Source: Streptomyces parvulus (GTDB lineage: Bacteria; Actinomycetota; Actinomycetes; Streptomycetales; Streptomycetaceae). Taken from it: 64,000 nucleotides of DNA. Position 1 is the stretch's first letter. Each line of letters starts with the position of its first letter. A program made the position numbers and the translations under genes. The notes beneath the pieces were generated by a model that saw nothing but the letters and a program-made list of their open reading frames with translations, did not search any database and was not told the origin of the DNA. The stretch is from the NCBI RefSeq assembly GCF_014648855.1, contig NZ_BMRX01000015.1, positions 62,001 through 126,000 on the forward strand, in the 5' to 3' direction. Below are positions 15,159 to 22,351 of the stretch, in pieces.

Positions 15159-17174
15159 TCACTCCCGCCCTGCGGATCCCAGCAGCTCGGCCAGCACCTC
15201 CTCCGGTTCGCGGACCATGCTGCGCAGCATCACGGACTCGTACTCCTCGTCGCCGAGCACCGAGCGGACGGTGCTCTCGTAGTGGACGCGCACCGGACCC
15301 AGTTCCGGAGTGCCGCGCTGCGGATGCCCGACCGAACCCCACAGGGTCTCGCCGGCGGCGTAGGCCTCGGCGGCGGGGCCGACGGAGCCCTCGGCCGCGA
15401 GCGCCGCCGCCAGCACGTCAAGGCCCAGGGCCAGCCCGAAGCCGTCCCCGATGCGGCGCTTGCCGTCCAGCATCGAACGGGCGTACGCGACCGCCTGGCG
15501 CGGGCGGTCCTGGAAGAGCGAGACGAGGGCGAGCTGGTAGTCGGTGTAGGCGCGGGTCCACCACTCGCCGATCGCGACGCAGTCCGCGCGCAGCGACTCG
15601 GCCTCCTCCCGCGCCCGGTCCAAAAAGCCCTGGCCGGTGAGGGCGAAGACCCTGACGAGGCGGCACATCACCGCCCCGGGGGTCACGGCCCCGGCCGCCC
15701 GCGCCAGACCCGCGTCGGCCGTGTGCCCGGCGGCCATGGGGCGCCCGGTGAGCAGGTGGATGAGGCCCGCCAGGTACGCCGCCCGCAGCCGGCCGTCCGC
15801 GTCCCCCTCCTGCTCGGCCTCGCGCCGGCACGCCTCCGCCAGGTCGCTCGCGGACCGGATGTCGCCGCGCAGGACGTGGGCGACGCCGAGCGCCCACAGC
15901 GCCCGCACCCGCGCCGGGCCGGGCGCGCCGGGGAGCGTGAGCGCCTCCTCCAGGTACGAGGCGGCCTCCGGCAGGTGTCCGCAGCAGCTCCAGAAGAAAC
16001 CGAGCAGGCCGGTCAGTTCCACCGCGGCGCCGGAGCGGGTGGCGAGCCAGTGGTCGACGGCGGCGCACAGGTCGGGGTGGGCGTCCTCCGTCCACCGGTA
16101 CCAGTGCGTCTGGTCCGGGCCGAGCCAGCCCGCGTCGGCGCGGCGCGCCTGCTCCAGGAAGTACCGGGCGTGCCGCTCGGACAGCTCCGGCGACTCGCCC
16201 AGTTCGTCGAGCCACATCCGGCCGTACTCGCGGACGGTGTCGAGCATGCGGTGGCGGCCGCCCCGGACGCTCAGCACCGACCTGCGCTCCAGGCCCCGGA
16301 GCGCGTCGGCCAGTACCGGCGGCGTGAGCGGGCCGCCGCCGCACACGGCGCGCACCGTCCCGGCGTCGACGGGGCCGCGGAAGACCGACAGCCGCGCCCA
16401 CAGCAGCCGCTCCGTCGGGGTGCACAGCTCGTGGCTCCAGCCCACGGTGGTGCGCACCGCGCGGTGCCGGGGCGGGCCGGCGCCGCGGTCCGCGGCGATG
16501 TCCAGGCGGGAGAGCAGCGCCCGCTCGACCTCCTCGATGCTCTGCTCGGCCAGGTTGCCCGCCACCAGTTCGACCGCGAGCGGGATGCCCTGGAGCCACC
16601 GGCACAGCCGGCCCGCGGCGAGCAGGTCGGCGGGCGCGTCCAGACCGGCGCCCAGCGCGGCGGCCCGGTCGCGCAGGAGCCGCACCGCGTCGGTCTCGGC
16701 GGGCAGCGGCTCGACCTCGACGACCCGTTCGCCCGTCAGGCCGAGCGGCTCCCGGCTGGTCGCCAGCACCGTCAGCCCGGGACTGGCCCGCAGCAGCCGG
16801 TCGACGAGATCGCGGCAGCCGTGCGTGACGTGCTCGCAGGAGTCGAGGACGAGCAGGTGCTCCCGGTCGCGCAGCCATCTCCCCAGGGCCTCGACGGGGT
16901 CGATCGCCGTGTGGTCGGAGAAGTCGAGCGCGTCCGCCACCGTGGCGGTCAGCAGCCGGTCGTCGGGCAGCGGCCACAGGTCCGCCCACGCGACCGTCCG
17001 GCCCCCCGCCGCACGCACCCGGTCCGCCGCCTGGAGGGCGAGCCGGCTCTTGCCGACCCCGCCGACCCCGGTGAGGGTCACGAGTCGGGGCTCCCGCAGG
17101 GCCTCGTCCAGGCGGTCCAGTTCGCTCACGCGTCCGACGAAACCCGCCGGTATCTCAGGGAGGTTGCTCAACAC
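15159..17174 (-). CDS. STAND-family ATPase with TPR-like repeats, no DNA-binding domain
   Basis: About 671 residues from GTG 17174 (an alternative in-frame start at 17252 adds 26 residues). The N-terminus begins LSNLPEIPAGFVGRVSELDRL, as in many Streptomyces AfsR/LuxR-type ATPases. Walker A is GVGGVGKSRLAL, Walker B LLVLDSCEHV, then LTVLATSREPLGL and GIPLAVELVAG of the NB-ARC/AAA module (about residues 25-290). The rest is helical repeats of TPR type. Unlike AfsR or LAL regulators, neither end carries a winged-helix or LuxR helix-turn-helix, so its output is unclear; it may signal by protein contact. It is read divergently from the DUF4190 gene. Confidence 0.8.
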   Translation of the reverse strand: MLSNLPEIPAGFVGRVSELDRLDEALREPRLVTLTGVGGVGKSRLALQAADRVRAAGGRTVAWADLWPLPDDRLLTATVADALDFSDHTAIDPVEALGRWLRDREHLLVLDSCEHVTHGCRDLVDRLLRASPGLTVLATSREPLGLTGERVVEVEPLPAETDAVRLLRDRAAALGAGLDAPADLLAAGRLCRWLQGIPLAVELVAGNLAEQSIEEVERALLSRLDIAADRGAGPPRHRAVRTTVGWSHELCTPTERLLWARLSVFRGPVDAGTVRAVCGGGPLTPPVLADALRGLERRSVLSVRGGRHRMLDTVREYGRMWLDELGESPELSERHARYFLEQARRADAGWLGPDQTHWYRWTEDAHPDLCAAVDHWLATRSGAAVELTGLLGFFWSCCGHLPEAASYLEEALTLPGAPGPARVRALWALGVAHVLRGDIRSASDLAEACRREAEQEGDADGRLRAAYLAGLIHLLTGRPMAAGHTADAGLARAAGAVTPGAVMCRLVRVFALTGQGFLDRAREEAESLRADCVAIGEWWTRAYTDYQLALVSLFQDRPRQAVAYARSMLDGKRRIGDGFGLALGLDVLAAALAAEGSVGPAAEAYAAGETLWGSVGHPQRGTPELGPVRVHYESTVRSVLGDEEYESVMLRSMVREPEEVLAELLGSAGRE

Positions 17175-17361
17175 GCCCCCAGTCTGGCCCGCCGCTCCGG
17201 TGCGGGGGAGACCTTCGGCCACCGGGCGGCCCCACACCGGCGGCCGGGTCACCCGACCGGGGGACGCGCGAAACCGGTGCCGAAGGCATCCGGCATCGAC
17301 ATCGGGGCATCCGCCTCGTACGGCAACTCACCCGGACGGAAACAGAGATGAGCGTGACGAC

Positions 17362-17775
17362 GTGTCGTATCCCGAGCACCCCGCCACTCCCGGCAACGCC
17401 CCCCAGACGCAGCACGGCACCGGCGTGAGGCGCACCAACCCGATGGCGGTCGCCGCCCTCGTCCTCGGCATCCTGGCGGTCCTGCTCTTCTGGACCGTCG
17501 TCGGCGGTGCCCTGCTCGGACTGCTGGCCCTGATCTTCGGCATCATCGGCGCGCGCAAGGCACGCGGCGGACAGGCACCGCGCCGGGTGATGTCCATCGT
17601 CGGCGCCGTACTCGGCGCGCTCGGTCTCATCGCCTCCGTGGTGATCATCGCGATCGGCGCCTCGATCCTCAATTCGGACGAGTTCAAGGACTTCGACGAC
17701 TGCGTCCAGCACGCCGACTCGCAGAGCGAACGGGACGCCTGCGCCGACGACTTCGAGCAGGACGTGAACAACTGA
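17362..17775 (+). CDS. DUF4190 small membrane protein
   Basis: A 137-residue protein from GTG 17362. The first about 25 residues are polar and Pro-rich. Two membrane helices follow: about 30-55 (AVAALVLGILAVLLFWTVVGG, running on through LLALIFGIIGARKA) and about 75-100 (VMSIVGAVLGALGLIASVVIIAI). The C-terminal tail is acidic and contains two Cys (DDCVQHADSQ, RDACADDFEQD). This is the common actinobacterial DUF4190 layout; no biochemical role is established. The ribosome-binding site is weak (GAG about 10 bases upstream). It converges on the ABC transporter operon 31 bp downstream. Confidence 0.75.
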   Translation: MSYPEHPATPGNAPQTQHGTGVRRTNPMAVAALVLGILAVLLFWTVVGGALLGLLALIFGIIGARKARGGQAPRRVMSIVGAVLGALGLIASVVIIAIGASILNSDEFKDFDDCVQHADSQSERDACADDFEQDVNN

Positions 17776-17806
17776 CACCGGCCGCCCGCGGTGGTCTCCG
17801 ACGCCG

Positions 17807-18589
17807 TCAGCGCCCGTCGGGCAGGAAGGTCACCTGGGGCGCTCCGGTGCGCGGATGGACGCTCACCTCGCCCACCACGCCGTACACGTCGGCGAGCAGC
17901 GCGGGGGTCAGCACCTCGGCCGGCGGCCCCGAGGCGACGATCCCGCCCTCGCTCAGCACGTGCAGGCGGTCGCAGTAGTACGCGGCGAGGTTCAGGTCGT
18001 GCAGGGCGAGCAGCACCGTCGCCGGCAGCCGGCGCAGTACCCCGAGGACGTCCAACTGGTGGCGGATGTCCAGGTGGTTGGTCGGCTCGTCGAGGACCAG
18101 CAGGGTGGGTTGCTGGGCGAGTGCGCGGGCGATGAGGACCCGCTGGCGCTCGCCGCCGGAGAGCCGGTCGAAGGGGCGGTCGGCCAGCCGGTCCGCGTCC
18201 ACCGCGGCCAGGGCGTCGTCGATGACGGCGGCGTCCTCCGCGGTGTCCCCGGCCAGCATCCGCTTGTGCGGGGTGCGGCCCATGGCCACGACCTCCCGGA
18301 CGGCGAGGTCGAAGTCCGCGGCGGAGTCCTGCACGACGGCCGCCACGGTGCGCGCCAGCTGCCGCGTGGGCAGCGTCCAGGCGTCGGCCCCGTCGACGCG
18401 GACCGTGCCGGCGGCGGGGCGCAGGACCCGGTAGACCGCGCGCAGCAGGCTGGACTTGCCGCTTCCGTTGGGGCCGACCAGGCCGACCACCTCACCCGCC
18501 GAAGCGGTCAGGGAGACGTCGCGCACCAGTTGCCGGGCGCCGGCGGTGAGGGTGACGCCCTCCACGGTCAGGTCGGCCGCGATGCTCAT
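17807..18589 (-). CDS. btuD: ABC transporter ATP-binding protein (BtuD/FecE-like), probable cobalamin importer
   Basis: A 260-residue ATPase; ATG 18589 follows GAGGAG and overlaps the permease stop by four bases. Walker A is GPNGSGKSSLL, the Q-loop lies in VVQDSAADFD, the ABC signature is RLSGGERQRVLIARAL, Walker B LLVLDEPTNHLDI and the switch His in LLALHDLNLAAYY. This arrangement is typical of FecE/BtuD-type importers of corrinoids and siderophores. It is the last gene of an operon led by a cobalamin riboswitch, which indicates a corrinoid substrate rather than iron. It energises uptake through the FecCD-type permease encoded upstream. Confidence 0.88.
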   Translation of the reverse strand: MSIAADLTVEGVTLTAGARQLVRDVSLTASAGEVVGLVGPNGSGKSSLLRAVYRVLRPAAGTVRVDGADAWTLPTRQLARTVAAVVQDSAADFDLAVREVVAMGRTPHKRMLAGDTAEDAAVIDDALAAVDADRLADRPFDRLSGGERQRVLIARALAQQPTLLVLDEPTNHLDIRHQLDVLGVLRRLPATVLLALHDLNLAAYYCDRLHVLSEGGIVASGPPAEVLTPALLADVYGVVGEVSVHPRTGAPQVTFLPDGR

Positions 18590-19692
18590 GCCACTCCTCG
18601 GTCGGTACCGCGCCGCGCGTCCCGGCGCATCAGCCACAGGAAGAACGGCCCGCCGCACAACGCGGTGAGCACGCCCACGGGGATCTCCAGCGGTGCGGCG
18701 ACGGTGCGTGCGGCGATGTCGGCCCACACCAGGAAGACCGCCCCGGCCAGCGCCGCCGTGGGCAGCACCCGGCGGTGGTCGCCACCGACGAACAGCCGCA
18801 CCACGTGCGGGAGGATCAGCCCGACGAAGCCGATCGGGCCGGACGCGGCGACGAGCACCCCGGTGACCAGGGACAGCAGCACGAACATGCGGGCCCGGAA
18901 GCGGGCGACGTCCAGTCCCATCGTGGTCGCCGCCTCCTCACCGGCCAGCAGCAGGTTCAGGTTGCGGGCCTGTACCAGCAGCACGCCGATACCGGTCAGC
19001 ACCGCCACGCCCGGCAGCCACAGGGTCTGCCAGTTGACGCCGCCGAGGCCGCCCAGGGTCCAGGCGAGCACCGCGCGGGCCTCGTTGCCGCGGTCGGTGG
19101 TGAGCAGCAGCAGGTCGAGCACGGCGGTGAGCACCGCCGCGACCGCCACCCCGGACAGGACCAGGCGCGTGGAGGTGATGCGGCCGCCGGTGCGGGCGGT
19201 GGCGTACACGATCACCAGCGCGCCGAGGGCGCCGGCGAACGCGGCGGCGGACAACGACAGCGGGCCGAGGAAGGCGACGCCGAACACGATGACCGAGACC
19301 GCGCCGAGGGAGGCGCCGGAGGAGACGCCGAGCAGGTACGGCTCGGCCAGCGGGTTGCGGACGAGCGCCTGGAGCGCGGTGCCGACCACGGCGAGGCCCG
19401 CGCCCGTCACCGCGCCCAGCAGCACGCGCGGCGCCCGGACGTCGAGGACGATGGTCTCCCGCGCGCGCGACCAGTCGGGTTCGGCGAAGTCGGCGCCCAT
19501 CGCGTGCGTCACGATCCCCCAGACCTGGCCGGGCGGTACCTGCACCGAGCCGATGGCCAGGCCCGCCGTCACCGAGACCACGAGGAGCACCACCAGGACC
19601 AGCGACGTCCCCGCCATGGTCGTGCGCCCCGCCCGGCGCGGCGGTGCCGAGGCGCCGGGCCGGGCGGCCGTGTCGGTGGCGGTGCCCGTCAC
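18586..19692 (-). CDS. btuC: FecCD/BtuC-family ABC transporter permease, probable cobalamin importer
   Basis: A 368-residue integral membrane protein with about ten hydrophobic segments. The N-terminal cytoplasmic stretch of about 25 residues is Ala/Arg-rich; the first helix is TSLVLVVLLVVSVTAGLAIG. FecCD/BtuC hallmarks include PRVLLGAVTGAGLAVVGTALQ, RNPLAEPYLLGVSSGASLGA and GPIGFVGLILPHVVRLFVG. Its ends overlap both neighbours by four bases, so binding protein, permease and ATPase are translationally coupled. The substrate is inferred from the upstream cobalamin riboswitch. Confidence 0.88.
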   Translation of the reverse strand: MTGTATDTAARPGASAPPRRAGRTTMAGTSLVLVVLLVVSVTAGLAIGSVQVPPGQVWGIVTHAMGADFAEPDWSRARETIVLDVRAPRVLLGAVTGAGLAVVGTALQALVRNPLAEPYLLGVSSGASLGAVSVIVFGVAFLGPLSLSAAAFAGALGALVIVYATARTGGRITSTRLVLSGVAVAAVLTAVLDLLLLTTDRGNEARAVLAWTLGGLGGVNWQTLWLPGVAVLTGIGVLLVQARNLNLLLAGEEAATTMGLDVARFRARMFVLLSLVTGVLVAASGPIGFVGLILPHVVRLFVGGDHRRVLPTAALAGAVFLVWADIAARTVAAPLEIPVGVLTALCGGPFFLWLMRRDARRGTDRGVA

Positions 19693-20711
19693 CGGAAGCT
19701 CGCGGGGTGCAGCCCGCGAGCGAGGTCGCCCACGGCGTGGGCCGACCGGATGCCGACCAGGGTCGCGGTCAGCGGCAGGACGACGAACCGCTTGTTCCGG
19801 ATGGCGGGGACGTCGGCCAGGGCCGGCTGCGAGAGCAGGAACTTCTTCTTCTGCTCCACGCTTCCGGCTCCGGCGTACTCGTAGATGGCGATGACCTCGG
19901 GCCTGCGCTCGACCACCTGCTCCCAGGAGACGTCGCCGAACACCTCGTCGAGGTCGCCGAAGACGTTCTCGCCGCCCGCCAGCCGGATCAGGTCGGTGCC
20001 GAGGCCCTTGCCGCCGGCGGTGAACGCGCTCTTGTCGCCGCTGTCGTAGACGAAGACCGGTACCTTCGCCTCGCCCTTCACGGCCGCGGACGCCTTGTCC
20101 ACGCGGCCGCGCAGGTCGGCGACGAGGTCGTCGGCGCGGCCGGGGACGCCGAAGATGCCGGCCACGGTGCGGATCTCGGCGTAGGTGTCCTCCATCGTGA
20201 TCCGCTTCTCGCCGCAGTACTCGCGGTTGAGGTACGTGTCGATGCCCGCGTCGGCGAAGGCCTTGCGGGAACGCCCCTCGTTCTCGGCGAAGGCGCTGCC
20301 GTAGCCGCCGTAGACGAAGTCGGGCTCGGCGTCCAGGATCTTCTCGAACGACGGTTCCCGCTCGGCGAGTTCGGGGATCGCCTCGTACGCCTTCCGCAGC
20401 TCCGGCAGGACGGCCGAGTCGGGGAAGGCGGTGCCCACCATGCGGTCCTCGAGACCGAGGGCGAGCATCAGCTCGGCCGGGTGCTGGTGGATGGTGACCA
20501 CGCGGGAGGGCGGCTTGTCGTAGGTCGTCTTCACGCCGCAGTTGTCGACGGTGACGGGGAAGCCGGCCGCCGCCGAGGCGCCCGGGGCGCCGCCGTCGGA
20601 CCGGTCGGACGCACCGCAGCCGGCGGTCACCAGGGCCGCCGACAGGGCGAGCGCGGCGGCCGTTGCGCGCAGGGTCCGGCGGCGCCGGGCAGGGGAGAAC
20701 AGGGTTGACAC
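19689..20711 (-). CDS. btuF: Periplasmic-binding lipoprotein of the cobalamin-type ABC importer (BtuF/FecB-like)
   Basis: A 340-residue lipoprotein. An Arg-rich start and hydrophobic run lead to the lipobox LVTAGC, so Cys about 32 is lipidated and tethers the protein outside the membrane. The mature protein is a class III binding protein: SRVVTIHQHPAELMLALGLEDRMVGTAF at the first lobe, GGYGSAFAENEGR, and DVSWEQVVERRPEVIAIYEY at the hinge and second lobe. It would hand corrinoid to the FecCD permease. ATG 20711 follows GGAGG at about 10 bases spacing (AGGAGGCTTTAC). The leader carries a cobalamin riboswitch, so expression should fall when B12 is plentiful. Confidence 0.88.
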   Translation of the reverse strand: MSTLFSPARRRRTLRATAAALALSAALVTAGCGASDRSDGGAPGASAAAGFPVTVDNCGVKTTYDKPPSRVVTIHQHPAELMLALGLEDRMVGTAFPDSAVLPELRKAYEAIPELAEREPSFEKILDAEPDFVYGGYGSAFAENEGRSRKAFADAGIDTYLNREYCGEKRITMEDTYAEIRTVAGIFGVPGRADDLVADLRGRVDKASAAVKGEAKVPVFVYDSGDKSAFTAGGKGLGTDLIRLAGGENVFGDLDEVFGDVSWEQVVERRPEVIAIYEYAGAGSVEQKKKFLLSQPALADVPAIRNKRFVVLPLTATLVGIRSAHAVGDLARGLHPASFR

Positions 20712-20754
20712 GTAAAGCCTCCTGGGGAGTCCGCGCTCCTCGGATCGGGCCCGC

Positions 20755-20935
20755 GACGGGTCAGTGTCCTGACTCCCGGGCCCGCGCCCTTTGCCGGCCG
20801 GCCCGCTGTCGCGGGACGGGGCTTCGCACGTGATGCCCGGTCACAGTGGCGGGACCGTGCCGGATTCGCACCGGCTTCCTGTCTCCCGTCGCGGCTATGA
20901 CCTGGCGATATTACGTTCCTGGGAGCCGGGTGCAA
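20755..20935 (-). promoter_or_regulatory. Cobalamin riboswitch upstream of the BtuFCD-like operon
   Basis: On the minus strand the B12-box core reads GAAGCCGGTGCGAATCCGGC, then CGGTCCCGCCACTGTGA (plus coordinates 20841-20880). The later conserved element AGTCAGGACACTGAC follows at about 20765-20780. Both match the cobalamin riboswitch consensus. The aptamer lies about 50-220 bases upstream of the lipoprotein start; the bases just before the gene include its ribosome-binding site, suggesting translational control. Outer boundaries are approximate. Confidence 0.92.
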
Positions 20936-21009
20936 AGCGCGGGTGGCCAGGCGCCCGTGCGGCCGTCCCCGGGGTGGGGCCCCGCTGACAGGGCGGGGGA
21001 GGTGATGCG

Positions 21010-21180
21010 AGGATGCCCGGAGCAATTGGGCGACGGCGGCCCGAGGAAGCCGGTGCGATTCCGGCGCGGTCCCGCCACTGTGATCGGCGAGCGAGCCCCC
21101 ACACGACCACTGCCCGACCGGGTGGGAAGGGGTGGGGCGGGCGACGACCCGAGAGCCAGGAGACTCACGCGGTCGCCTCC
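21010..21180 (+). promoter_or_regulatory. Cobalamin riboswitch upstream of the 2Fe-2S / FhuF-like gene pair
   Basis: The B12 box reads GAAGCCGGTGCGATTCCGGC and CGCGGTCCCGCCACTGTGA (21046-21083), followed by GAGAGCCAGGAGACTCACG at about 21149-21168. A short hairpin (CCGGGG at about 21193-21198 with CCCCGG at about 21205-21210) precedes the ribosome-binding site and may be the switching element. It is back-to-back with the minus-strand cobalamin riboswitch, roughly 75 bases away. Boundaries are approximate. Confidence 0.92.
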
Positions 21181-21228
21181 TCGACGGACCACCGGGGCGG
21201 ATCTCCCCGGAGAGAGGGACGATGCCGC

Positions 21229-21627
21229 ATGCCCGCCGAAGCGAGCCCGGCCCGAGCGACGCCCACCGCACCTCCCCGTGACCCGGCCCCCGCGCGGGTC
21301 GTCGTGTGCCGCGACTGCTGCTGCGGCACCCCGAAGATCGTCGGCGTCGACCACGCCGCGCAGACGGCGCGCCTGCGGGCCCTGGTGCCGGTGCGGGTGT
21401 CGGAGTGCCTCGACGTGTGCGAACAGGCCAATGTGATCGTCGTCCAGCCCTCCGCGGCGGGCCGCGCCGCGGGCGCCCGTCCGGTCTGGCTGGGACTGGT
21501 CAACGACCCGGACGCCACCGAGGACATCGCCGGCTGGGTCCGCGCCGGCGGCCCCGGCGTCGCGCCGCGGCCGGACATCCTCGACCTGTACGCCATCACG
21601 CCGCCGCGCCGCGGCCCGGTCTCCTGA
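21229..21627 (+). CDS. (2Fe-2S) ferredoxin-domain protein under cobalamin riboswitch control
   Basis: A 132-residue protein. After a Pro/Ala-rich N-terminus of about 22 residues comes a thioredoxin-like 2Fe-2S fold: VVVCRDCCCGTPKIVGVDH (Cys at about 27, 30, 31, 32) and later SECLDVCEQANVIVVQPS (Cys60, Cys64). The four cluster ligands are probably two from each group. ATG 21229 is the only ATG in the correct frame near the start; a second ATG at 21222 lies closer to the AGAGAGGG ribosome-binding site but opens a 19-codon dead-end frame. A cobalamin riboswitch lies upstream and an FhuF-like gene follows directly, so the protein may pass electrons in B12 or metal acquisition (inference). Confidence 0.8.
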   Translation: MPAEASPARATPTAPPRDPAPARVVVCRDCCCGTPKIVGVDHAAQTARLRALVPVRVSECLDVCEQANVIVVQPSAAGRAAGARPVWLGLVNDPDATEDIAGWVRAGGPGVAPRPDILDLYAITPPRRGPVS

Positions 21628-22337
21628 TCAGCGCCGCCGAGGACGACCCGGCGCCCGGGGGCCTCCGGGCATCGTCCGCCGAGGTCACCGCCGCCCTGCG
21701 CGACGTGGCCGCCCTCGGCGGCTTCTTCGTGCTGCGCGTCGGCGGCCCCGACGCCGGCTGGCAGCCGCTCGGCCGCTCCTACGCACGGGGCTGCACCGAC
21801 CTCGCCGAGGCCGTCGCCCGCCGCCACCGGGCGCGCGAGGCCCGGATCGGGGTGTCCATCGCCCAGCTCGGGCACGCGGCACGCCTCTGGTCGCCCGCCC
21901 TGGCCTGCGTCCTCCTGCACGGGATCGTCCCCGACCTCGCCCGGCTCGAGCGGGCGGCCGACGGCCCCGCCCTGCGCATGCCGCACCCCGCCGGCCTGCG
22001 CGCCGACCGGCTCCCGTCGCCCTCCCTCGCGCTGTACGAGCAGGTCACGGGGCACCTGGACGCGCTGGCCCGCGGACTGCGCGTCAAGCTCGCCCCGCGG
22101 CTCCTTGACGGCAACTCCGCCTCGGCGCTGGTCGAGGCGGCCCGCGCCCTGCTCGCCGCCCGCCCCGCCCTGCGCGGTCCGCTCACCGCCCTCACCACCG
22201 AACTGCTGGCCACCGGCCGCCTCGTGGGCACCGGCGGCATCACCGGACCGGACCTCGCGTTCCGGCGCCGCAGCTGCTGCCTGTACTACCGCGCGCCCGA
22301 CGGCTCCAAGTGCGGCGACTGCGGTCTGGCCCGGTGA
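21624..22337 (+). CDS. FhuF-like ferric-iron reductase family protein with C-terminal [2Fe-2S] motif
   Basis: About 237 residues if read from CTG 21624, about 210 from GTG 21705. There is no ATG, GTG or TTG in frame between the upstream stop and 21705. The body resembles FhuF: RARIGVSIAQLGHAARLWSPALACVLLHG-type central region and LLDGNSASALVEAARAL. The C-terminal iron-sulfur motif is RRSCCLYYRAPDG followed by CGDCGL, i.e. CC-x10-C-x2-C. FhuF reduces siderophore iron. Here control by a cobalamin riboswitch and coupling to a ferredoxin-like protein suggest reduction of a corrinoid or cobalt species instead (inference). The true start is uncertain. Confidence 0.72.
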   Translation: MISAAEDDPAPGGLRASSAEVTAALRDVAALGGFFVLRVGGPDAGWQPLGRSYARGCTDLAEAVARRHRAREARIGVSIAQLGHAARLWSPALACVLLHGIVPDLARLERAADGPALRMPHPAGLRADRLPSPSLALYEQVTGHLDALARGLRVKLAPRLLDGNSASALVEAARALLAARPALRGPLTALTTELLATGRLVGTGGITGPDLAFRRRSCCLYYRAPDGSKCGDCGLAR

Positions 22338-22351
22338 CGGGCGCCGTCACC
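22333..22351. terminator. Hairpin between convergent FhuF-like and phosphatase genes
   Basis: GGTGACGG (22333-22340) and CCGTCACC (22344-22351) form a perfect 8-bp stem with a three-base loop. The stem includes the stop codon of the FhuF-like gene and the last codons of the convergent phosphatase gene, so it could terminate both directions. Confidence 0.5.

Noticed and set aside
21222..21281. A 19-codon ORF starting at the ATG nearest the ribosome-binding site after the second riboswitch
   Set aside because: It overlaps the 2Fe-2S gene start in another frame and has no family resemblance; it may only affect initiation, which cannot be judged from one sequence.
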